This document shows, piece by piece, positions 55,443 through 64,000 of a stretch of 64,000 bases of DNA. The DNA is taken from the NCBI GenBank assembly GCA_028274465.1, contig CM051457.1, positions 58,141,550-58,205,549 on the forward strand, in the 5' to 3' direction. The stretch comes from Plantago ovata. Lineage: Eukaryota > Streptophyta > Magnoliopsida > Lamiales > Plantaginaceae. A program made the position numbers and the translations under genes. The notes under the pieces are model-generated. The model had not been told where the DNA came from. It saw nothing but the letters and a program-made list of their open reading frames with translations, and ran no database searches. Position 1 is the stretch's first letter, and every line of letters begins with the position of its first letter.

Positions 55443-57541
55443 TGTAAGAAAATACGGTCAGAGTTACCGCTAGGGTACGCAGCGGAATTTCAAAAAAAAA
55501 TTTAACATACAGGTTAATTGATTATGTATATGCCGTATATATTTAAACACGTCAATTAGAAGACTAACCTTACTTCCAAAGCAAGCACAACTTCCAAGTC
55601 TTCGTAATAATCCGGTGTATCTTCTCCTTCGTCGAAGTCGAAGATATCTGCAATACTTTGATTTTCTGCAAGACAATAAAAGTTAGTTTCCAGCTCCTAG
55701 AACCTCAACCTTGGTATCCACGGATGAACAGCCTATCAGAAAGAATGCTAGGATATTCTTTGTGTGGCCAAGAAGATGGGGCGGCGATTCCTCCGGTAGG
55801 TGGCGCGCGCGTGGCTTAGGTGAGGTGGGGAGAACTTTTGTTTTCTCTAAGAAAGGTAGAATAATTCTCTACAAATTAGATTCTTCACCTGTGTGAAAAT
55901 CTCTTTCAAAAGCTCTCTAATAGTCTACTATGTATAGTAGTCAATAGAAGCCTAAAGCATAAGCAATTAGACTTCATAAAGGAATAAGAATCTAATTCTT
56001 ATCGTACTAGGAAACCAATTTCAAGTCTAGATTCATTCCCAATCAAATTAAAACTCAATCAGGAAAATCTAACTTATCCCATAGACTTCTAATAGAGGAA
56101 GGAGTCGAACTCCTTCCCCTACACCGACTTGCGCGCGAGCGCATCCAAAGGGTGATAGGTGGGTTCCGATTTTGGGACCCACTTATAATTCTAAAGCAAT
56201 TCAAACTCCAAGTAGATTTTTCCCATGTGCATATGTTAATTCTAAATTAACATATCCTTTTAAATCAAACCTCTATTATATTTCTAAAATATAATCTTTA
56301 ATTGTATTTACATAAAATACAATTAATTAGCCAATTCAATTAATAATTCCAAATCATTGAGCCACTAAATATTATAATTAATTCCAAATTAATTATAATC
56401 CATCAATCACAATTAATTCCAAATTAATTGCGATTCCATCTTCAAGGATATTCGGATAAGCTGAATCACCACATAGTGTGACCCATAGGGCCTCATTGTA
56501 TTGAGCAAGTCCTAGACTAGGCAAAATGGAATTCCTATACGGTTCCATTTGCAATATTAATACATGAGGACGTTTGAGAGGTTTCTCAAAGCAAACCCTT
56601 CGTTGCGAAGTCTGTTGCGCTCAACGCGGCGATGGTAACGTCCCTTCATCTAACTTGCTCGAATGCATCTAGGATCGATGAAGTGTCTATCCCAATAATA
56701 CATCCACGGGCATCTTCAGTGAGTTGCATGGTGAATTCAATATCTATTTTGACCATCATAATAATATTGATATGCTGGCCAGCGGTTTTACCAATCACAA
56801 CTATCAACGACTATGAGCAGTGCTCTCCTGTGCTACACGTGAGAGATGAATCCTTCACAGAAACACTTATCTTCCCCATTTGTATGTAGCCATAATCCTG
56901 GATCGTGTTTTAGGTCAACTGCTTATTCAGATCTGACATCGACGGGTCCACCAAGGATATGGGGAAACAAATGTGATGATAAAGTCCTGTAAGTCCAAAG
57001 GACGACTGGCATCACTTCGACAACTTACCGGTTCCCATAGACACTTCGGTGCAGAGTATACATCGATGGGAGTGTCCGGTGGGTACTTCCATTGTTCGAT
57101 AATCATTCTTCGAACAACTATGCGCAGTTATGGGAATGTTTCTCGATTGTCCAACAATCCGTTCCGTGGCCGTGGGATCGGCTCACACTTGCTCCAACAA
57201 GTATAACCTCCACGCATACTAGTCTCATCTGGTTCATTCAGACCCCTACATCCGAGATGAACCTCGACTAGGGAGAGTTTGGGATAGATGATAACTCACA
57301 TAACTCCCACTATCTGTGTGATCGGTCATCTATCCGAGGGGACATGTTTAATATCAATACAGACAGAAATAGAGATATGACATGATGCATGCATGTTGTA
57401 ATATAAATATGAAAGCGATACTCAATAGTCAATCAACAAACATATATTATATTACGTTGACCTATGTAATAGTACATATATGCCCTCTATAAGGGTTGCA
57501 TGCCCTTAATAAGGACTGTCTCTAGGACATATACACTATCA
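55443..57541 (-). repeat. Element F 3' LTR (2099 bp)
   Basis: TGTAAGAAAATACGG to ACACTATCA on the plus map. Collinear with the D LTRs with small indels. Confidence 0.95.
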
Positions 57542-60500
57542 ATCTCCCACTTGGACTAGAGCCAGTCACCTTTATGCCTAATACCCAGATTAGCATAATG
57601 TCTTAAGTGGACATCCACTCATAAGACCTTGGTGAAAGGATCTGCCACGTTGTCCGTGGTAGAGAAACGTTCCATACTAACTTCTCCTCTATCAACAATC
57701 TCACGTATAACGTGATACTTTCTAAGTACATGTTTGTTCTTGTTTGTAGACCTAGGCTCCTTAGCTTGAGCGACGATGCCCGTATTGTCCCAATAAATCG
57801 TTATTGGACTAGGAGCTGGAACAATCCTCAATTCCTTCAAGAACTCTGAAATCCAGACAGCTTCTTTCGAAGCTTCTGATCCAGCAATGTACTCGGCTTC
57901 TGTGGATGAGTCAGCAATCGTGGCTTGCTTAGAACTCTTCCAACAGATAGCTCCTCTGTTCAATTTGAATATGTATCCTGTCTGTGACTCAAAGTCATCA
58001 GGATCTGATTCAAATCCAGCGTCGACATAACCAGACATCTTTAATTCTGGTTCTCCACCAAACACCAAGAACATTTCCTTAGTCCGTCGAAGGTACTTAA
58101 GAATGTTCTTTACAGCAGTCCAGTGAGGTACTCCTGGATTCTGTTGGTGTCGACAAGTGACACTAAGCGCATATGCCACATCGGGCCTTGTGCAATTCAT
58201 TGCATACATTATAGACCCTACTACCGAAGCATAGGGCACACGACTCATTGCTTTTCTTTCTTCATCAGTTTGCGGACCATCCTTAACTGATAAGACAATC
58301 CCATGCCTAGCTGGGAGAAAGCCTCTCTTTGAGTCATCCATCTTATAACGCTTCAGTATTTTGTCGATGTAGGTGGACTGTGTCAATCCTAACATCCTCT
58401 TGGATTTATCTCTATAGATCTTGATCCGTAGGATGTAGTTCGCTTCACCCAAGTCCTTCATTGAGAAGGTACTTGATAACCAAACTTTAGTCTCTTCTAG
58501 CATAGAGACATTCGTTCCCATGATCAAAATGTCATCAACATAGATGATCATGAAAACGACTCCCTTGTCGCTGTGCCTAGTGTAGACACAGGGATCTTCC
58601 TTGCTTCTGACGAAGTCAAACGATTTGACAGCTTCATCAAAGCGGATATTCCAGCTCCTAGACGCTTGCTTTAGCCCATAGATGGATCTTTATAATTTGC
58701 ATACAGCAGTCGGCCTGGTTTTACTAATAAAACCTTCCGGCTGTACCATATAGACCTCTTCCTCAAGGTTGCCATTGAGGAAGGCAGTCTTTACATCCAT
58801 CTGCCATATATCATAATCATAGTAGGCAGCTATCGCAAGAAGAATTCGAATGGACTTCAATTTTGCTACCGGTTAAAAGGTTTCATCGTAATCGATGCCA
58901 TACCTTTGCGTGTAGCCTTTCGCCACAAGTCTAGCCTTGTGCGTTTGTACCTTGCCATCGGCATCTGTCTTTCGTTTAAAGACCCATTTGCACCCAATAT
59001 GTCTAACCCCTTGGGGCAAGTCTACCAAGTTCCAAACTTGGTTCAGGTACATGGAGTCCATTTTCGATTCCATGGCCTCTTGCCATTTGTCTGAGTCAAT
59101 ATCAATTATTGCCTCTTTGTAGATCTCGGGATCTTCCCGATCTGATAAGCCGACATCAAGTTCACTGATGTCTTCTATCATAAGGGTTTGCTTCTGAGGT
59201 CCTTTTCGGATCCTCTTCGACCTACGAAGCTCGACTGGTTCTGGTGCTTTTCTTTTCTAGCTTCGTGTAACACGAACATTATCAGTGGGCACTAATGTAG
59301 CTGGTCGCGCCACGCGACCCTGTTCCCTAGCGGGAGGCTGCTCTTGTGCAACTCGTTGCACAGTTTGATTGACAACGGGTTCTATTGGTGTGGTTTCAAC
59401 TGTTGATCTAATCACAGGACTCCCACTGACTATGACATGCCTAGCAAGTGTCACATCATTACCCTTGTCTACTTCGAAAGCTCCCACTGAACTTGAGTCC
59501 AAATCAGAAGATTTAGAGAACTCATGTTCGCGCGTGTCAAAGTCTTGAATTTCTTCAAGTTCTATCATGTCATCTAACCTCTCTTCTCCGAGGTATTCAG
59601 CTTCTAAAAACTTGACGTTTCTAGATACGATTACCTTGTGATCTTCAGCATGATAGAATTCATAGCCTCTCGTATGACGAGGATAGCCTATGAAATATAC
59701 TTTGACACCCTTGGCATCTACGTTATCAGTGAGCATCAGTTTGACTATCGCAGGACAGCCCCAAGGTCTAAGATAGCCCACTGAGGGCTTCTTTCCCTTC
59801 CATAACTCATAAGGAGTTTTCTCCACTGATTTAGATGGTACACGGTTCAGAATGTAGATTGCAGTTTGTAGCGCATATCCCTACAGATATTTTGGAAGAG
59901 TCGAGAATCCAATCATTGATCTTACCATGTCTAACAGGGTTCGATTCCTTATCTCAGACACATCTTTTAACTGTGGTGTTCCAGGAGGAGTTCATTGCGA
60001 TTGAATTCCATTTTCCTTCAAGTAGTCGATAAATTCTTCACTAAGGTATTCACCTCCTTGATCTGATCGAAGAGTGACTATCCTTAGGTTCAATTCATTC
60101 TCGACCTCATTCCTAAACTCCTTGAATTTCCCAAAGGTCTCGGATTTATTCCTCATAAGATAAATATATCCATACCTTGAGAAATCGTCAGTAAAGGTAA
60201 CGAAGTAAGGATAACCCCCACGCGCATGGACTTTAAAAGGTCCACATACATCCGTATGTATGAGCTCTAAGCAGCGAGTGGCACGAACACCTTGTCCAAC
60301 AAAAGGTTTGTTCGTTATCTTACCCTTAACACATGATTCGCATGTACCATATGATTCAAAATCAAATGGTTCTAAGTAGTCCAACTTCCTTAGTCTTTGA
60401 ATCCGTGTTTCATTGATATGGCCTAGCCGACAATGCCATAGATAAGATGGATTATTCTTCCTACTTGAAGACGGTTGTTTGTTATGTATTTGAAATAAAG

Positions 60501-60585
60501 GTAGACTACTTTGCAAAATATATAAACCATTCACTAAGCGAGCTTTTCCATAATACTGGTCATTTAATAAAAAAAATAACAAGTA
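57542..60585 (-). pseudogene. Element F pol: integrase, RT, RNase H (broken)
   Basis: RT-RNase H ends in a stop at 57619, earlier than in D, because a changed codon gives TGA-like termination after FTKVL; the rest of the tail is still recognisable to about 57545. RT has YVDDILIMG (58551 region), and RNase H has YVDAGFESDP, SSTEAEYIAGSE and DNTGIVAQAK, with DN preceded by W where D has C. The RT N-terminal part lies at 58873-59181. Integrase occupies 60582-59257 in two frames: [11 protein letters not shown], intact [16 protein letters not shown] and RSDQGGEY, then a frame break near 59990 in the region of the catalytic Glu. Non-functional as read. Confidence 0.9.
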
Positions 60586-61275
60586 TTAGGAAAAACCCAA
60601 ATTGTCCAACAATGGAATGGAAATAATATTTCTGACAATGGATGGAACAAAATAAACGTTATCAAGTTCTAAACATTGTCCTGAAGGTAAATCTATCTTG
60701 CAGCGTCCAACGCATTTGGCTTCAGCTTGATTGTCGTTCCCAACATGCAAGTCGATTTCACCTTGCTTGACTAGCTTGTGTTCAATTAGCCCCTGCACAT
60801 TTTTACAAATGTGCGAGCCACAAGCTGTATCTAATACCCAACCATTGGAGTCAAAAGTAGTCATGTTCATTTCAATAACAAACATACCTGAGCTAGAAGC
60901 TGGCGGCTTCTTAGCTTGATCTGCCCTTAGCTTAGGGCAATCATTCTTCCAATGCCCTTTCTGCTTACAGAAAAGACATTCATTTGTGTGTACCGTTCCG
61001 CTCCTCTTGAACTTCCTTTTCTGGTTCAGACGCTTAGGCTTATCACTCGAAGTGTTAGCCTTGGCTCCCGACTTTCCCTTACCCTTAGCACCTTTGTTTC
61101 TCGGGTTTCGGTTAGACGGTTGCCCAATAACCATGATCGACTTTTCCTTCTTAAGAAGAGTTTGATCATATGTATTCAGCAGATTATGGAGTTCGGGCAG
61201 TGTTACGTCCTTCGCATTCATGGTGGTTAACGATGAACTGCGAATACGAACTCGGCAATGATTGAAGGACAAAGA
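60586..61275 (-). pseudogene. Element F gag C-terminus, zinc knuckle and protease
   Basis: On the minus strand this frame has a basic linker (KGAKGKGKSGAKAN), the zinc knuckle CLFCKQKGHWKNDC, then LRADQAKKPPASSSG and the protease active site DTACGSHIC, followed by the protease body to [13 protein letters not shown]. From the knuckle on it is nearly identical to D; before the knuckle it is unrelated at the level I can see. A frameshift separates it from the gag start at 61276. Confidence 0.85.
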
Positions 61276-61725
61276 TCACCATGATCTTATTCTCATCTTG
61301 AGAACATGTTCAGACATGTTCCCTCCTTCATTGAGCTTGCATCTGTGTATCTCTTTGATCAAATCAAATTCAACACTTCTAGCTGTCGTCTTAAAGACTG
61401 ACTCAAGATGCTTCAGCATCTCATACGGCAACATTCTTTCATGTTCCGTCTGCAGCTCATTGCTCATTGCCGCCAACATAATACACTGCGCGGATCTAGC
61501 ATCCTCATGATGCTTATCAGACTTTGCCTTGCCTTGCTGGCTTGATTCCAAATCAGCAACTTGATAGGCAGTCTGATTCTCAGGACACACGGGATTAGCC
61601 TCGTCCAAGACGTACTCAATCCTTTCGTACCTCAGCACCAAACATATATTCCTGATCCAATCTAGGAAGTTTGGTCCGGTCAAAATTTGCTTCTCTAAGA
61701 CAGCACAGAGCGAGATACTCGCCAT
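61276..61725 (-). pseudogene. Element F gag N-terminal part
   Basis: The ATG at 61725 opens MASISLCAVLEKQILTGPN and FLDWIRNICLVL, a copia capsid start. A UBN2-like capsid region follows (ILAAMS-like AQCIMLAAMSNELQ, YEMLKHLESVF, NEGGNMSEHVLKM), ending at a frameshift near 61276. The protein differs from D gag although the sequence immediately upstream of the ATG is shared. Confidence 0.85.
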
Positions 61726-63186
61726 TTCGGTTTTTCGAGGAGAAATAATATAGAACGAAAATAATAAATCAACTATTGAAATATTATTTCTAAATACACA
61801 GTCAACATAACTAAACAACAAGGTCCTTTAGCTGTTTAGCTCCCACTATTTTCACATATGCTTGCCCCCAAAACAAACATACGGGTAATGTCCAACAAGT
61901 TACCGTAGTGGCCAAGATCCAAATCCATATTATGCTATACTCCAACGGGGGCTGGTCGCATAACATAATATGACCGGTGGGACTATCCAATTGCGTCACG
62001 CAACTCTTGGTTGTTAAATCTAATTTAACCCGATGCTCTACATATTGTACCTATCGAGGTCGCTAGATACAATATGCAGTAAGTTATAACCATAGACTTA
62101 CTCTAATCTGACGATCACTGCGAGTCTGTAAGACGAGGTCGCCAATACAGGAAAACGCAATGAAAGTTCAGAATTAAAGCACCCTATGGAAAGCATCTCA
62201 GAAATACATACATATATATATTTCTGTACTTATATTGGTTGGGGCTTGTCGCTTGAGGGTTGTTATCAGTCATCTACAAACAAATAAGGGCGCCGCCTAC
62301 CCATCATGCATGAGCGGTCTACACGTAATGGATGCCGCCTATCCATTCTAGTTCTAAACGCGGTCAATCACATAATGGGTGCCGCCTACCCATACATAAA
62401 ATATGCGGTCCGACATATAAGTGGGCGCCGCCTACCCTCGCATGCATAGCGGTCGAACGTCGAACGGAAAGTAAAATACGTGGTATTTAAACATGCATTG
62501 TCAAACAATAGCATATCGAGCAAACAAAACAAGTAGTAGCCTATGTGGATGCCAAATGACTTCATAATTTCATTATGAAAATTATAATCCCATACTAATA
62601 ATCTCTATGAAATAATTGAAAATTTGGACTAGATTGGAAAATCGAAAATTCTATTGACCAAGTAGCAATTTTCGAAAACCCGAAGGACTTAATTGTAATT
62701 TTTGAAACCTTGGAGGTGTTAAGTCTAAAATTCAAAAGTAGAAGGACTAATTTGCAATAAACAATAAATTGATAAATTACAAATAAGCCCTTTAACTTCA
62801 TACTAATTAAATTTAACCCCTCTAGTTAAAAACAATTACAATTAAATCATATTTATATTCCAAATATAAAATTCAATCCTCAAAATTTTTAAAAATTCGA
62901 TTTTGGGTCCAACCCGAAAAATATATATATATTAAAATATGTCCCGTCCCCTACCGTGCCTGCGGGCGCGGGCGCCCGGCGCCTGAGGCGCACGGGCGCC
63001 TGCGTCCGCAGGCGGCCCGGTCAATAAATATAATATTTTTTTTAATTTTTTTTGAAAAAATATGAATTCTAAATTTATATAAAAAACAAAACTTTTAAAA
63101 ATCGAATTAATCGTAGAATCAATTGCATCCACATAAACAACAAAAGCATACAAAATATATACGTATATACGTAATCAATTAACCTC
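61726..63186 (-). other. Element F leader with hairpin array (62286-62450)
   Basis: The leader matches D. Stem-loops include AATGGAT-GCCGCCT-ATCCATT (62327-62347) and ATGGGT-GCCGCCT-ACCCAT (62375-62393), where F has a T-A pair in place of C-A in D. There is a weaker unit at 62286-62303 and a last one near 62422. The GC-rich block at about 62941-63020 differs in sequence from that of D but stays GC-rich. Confidence 0.8.
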
Positions 63187-63198
63187 GCTCTGATACCA
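63187..63198 (-). other. Primer-binding site of F, tRNA-Met
   Basis: TGGTATCAGAGC on the minus strand, one base from the 5' LTR. Confidence 0.95.
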
Positions 63199-63199
63199 C

Positions 63200-64000
63200 T
63201 GTAAGAAAATACGGTCAGATTTACCCCTAGGGTACGCAGCGGAATTTCAAAAAATTTCTTAACATATAGGTTAATTGATTATGTATATGCCGTATATATT
63301 TAAACACGTCAATTAGAAGACTAACCTTATTTCCAAAGCAAGCACAGCTTCCAAGTCTTCGTAATAATCCGGTGTATGTTCTCCTTCGTCGAAGTCGAAG
63401 ATATCTGCAATACTTTGATTATCTACAAGACAATAAAAGTTAGTTTCCAGCTCCTAGAACCTCAACCTTGGTATCCACGGATGAACAGCCTATCAGAAAG
63501 AATGTTAGGATATTCTTTGTGTGGCCAAGAAGATGGGGCGGCGATTCCTCCGGTAGGTGGCGCGCGCGTGGCTTAGGTGAGGTGGGGAGAGCTTTTGTTT
63601 TCTCTAAGAAAGGTAGAATAATTCTCTAAGAATTAGATTCTTCAACTGTGTGAAAATCTCTCCCAAAAGATCTCTAATAGTCTACTATATATAGTAGTCA
63701 ATAGAAGCTTAAAGCATAAGCAATTAGACTTCATAAAGGAATAAGAATCTAATTCTTATCGCACTAGGAAACCAATATCAAGTCTAGATTCATTCCCAAT
63801 CAAATTAAAACTCAATCAGGAAAATCTAAATTATCCCTTAGACTTCTAATAGAGGAATGAGTCGAACTCCTTCCCCTACACCGACTTGCGCGCGCGCGCG
63901 CATCCAAAGGGTGATAGGTGGGTCCCGATTTTGGGACCCACTTATAGTTCTAAAGCAATTCAAACTCCAAGTAGATTTTGCCCATGTGCTTATGTTAATT
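63200..64000 (-). repeat. Element F 5' LTR, first 801 bp in window
   Basis: TGTAAGAAAATACGG onward, collinear with 55443-56250. Contains the CTACTATATATAGTAG palindrome (about 63680) and an alternating CG run (about 63886-63902). Confidence 0.95.

Larger units (their letters stand above)
51871..64000 (-). mobile_element. Sirevirus-like element B (interrupted by F, runs off window)
   Basis: The 3' LTR (51871-53398), PPT and C-terminal part of ORF3 are present on the minus strand up to 55442, where copia F is inserted. The rest of B would lie beyond the window. Confidence 0.85.
55443..64000 (-). mobile_element. Ty1/copia element F, relative of D (5' LTR cut by window end)
   Basis: The 3' LTR (55443-57541), RT-RNase H, integrase, protease, gag, leader with hairpins, primer site (63187-63198) and the first 801 bp of the 5' LTR (63200 onward) are present. 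The LTRs and pol closely match D, but gag does not. It lies in ORF3 of B in the same orientation. Confidence 0.95.

Overview
This window is plant nuclear DNA, most likely from a eudicot, and consists almost entirely of nested LTR retrotransposons. I see no host gene with an intact reading frame, and no rRNA, functional tRNA or CRISPR array. The plant assignment rests on Ty1/copia elements with tRNA-Met primer sites (TGGTATCAGAGC), a Ty3/gypsy element of the Athila/Tat type with a tRNA-Asp primer site, a Sirevirus-like copia with an extra third ORF, and a small TRIM element. I did not try to name the species.

Layout. 1-3212: minus-strand fragment of a Sirevirus-like copia (E), split by a TIR-bearing insertion (1204-2317) full of short palindromes. 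3213-3502: unassigned DNA with a short exon-like reading frame. 3503-3557 and 39522-40980: two ends of a decayed plus-strand copia (C). Inside C lies a minus-strand gypsy tandem array (3558-39521, LTR-internal-LTR-internal-LTR). Its last LTR was split by a plus-strand Sirevirus-like element S (14382-39209, TSD CCTGT/CCCGT). S in turn carries a TRIM in pol (20386-20837) and a complete minus-strand copia D in ORF3 (22874-32652, TSD GATTT). The 3' LTR of C is split by minus-strand Sirevirus-like A (from 40981). A is split by a second copy B (from 51871), and B by copia F (from 55443), a relative of D that runs off the window end. The nesting order gives relative ages: C, then the gypsy array, then S, then D; and C, then A, then B, then F.

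Every protein-coding region carries stops, frameshifts or deletions, so these are mostly dead copies, though gypsy copy 2 has only two stops over its RT-RNase H-integrase region. In each element Gag packages the RNA, protease processes the polyprotein, RT-RNase H copies RNA to DNA, and integrase inserts it. The Sirevirus-like family adds a very large ORF3 of unknown function.

Most interesting observations: (1) both gypsy copies carry 54 nt of the 3' half of tRNA-Asp, anticodon included, joined directly to a truncated RT, a fossil of reverse transcription through the primer tRNA; (2) the Sirevirus-like family has an array of hairpins between pol and ORF3, a TATA box just upstream of ORF3, three in-frame intron-like blocks of 75, 72 and 75 nt inside ORF3, and the word TTGCTGA repeated far beyond chance; (3) D and F share LTRs and pol but have different gag genes, exchanged from the start codon to the zinc knuckle; (4) D and F leaders carry a tandem array of hairpins sharing one loop.
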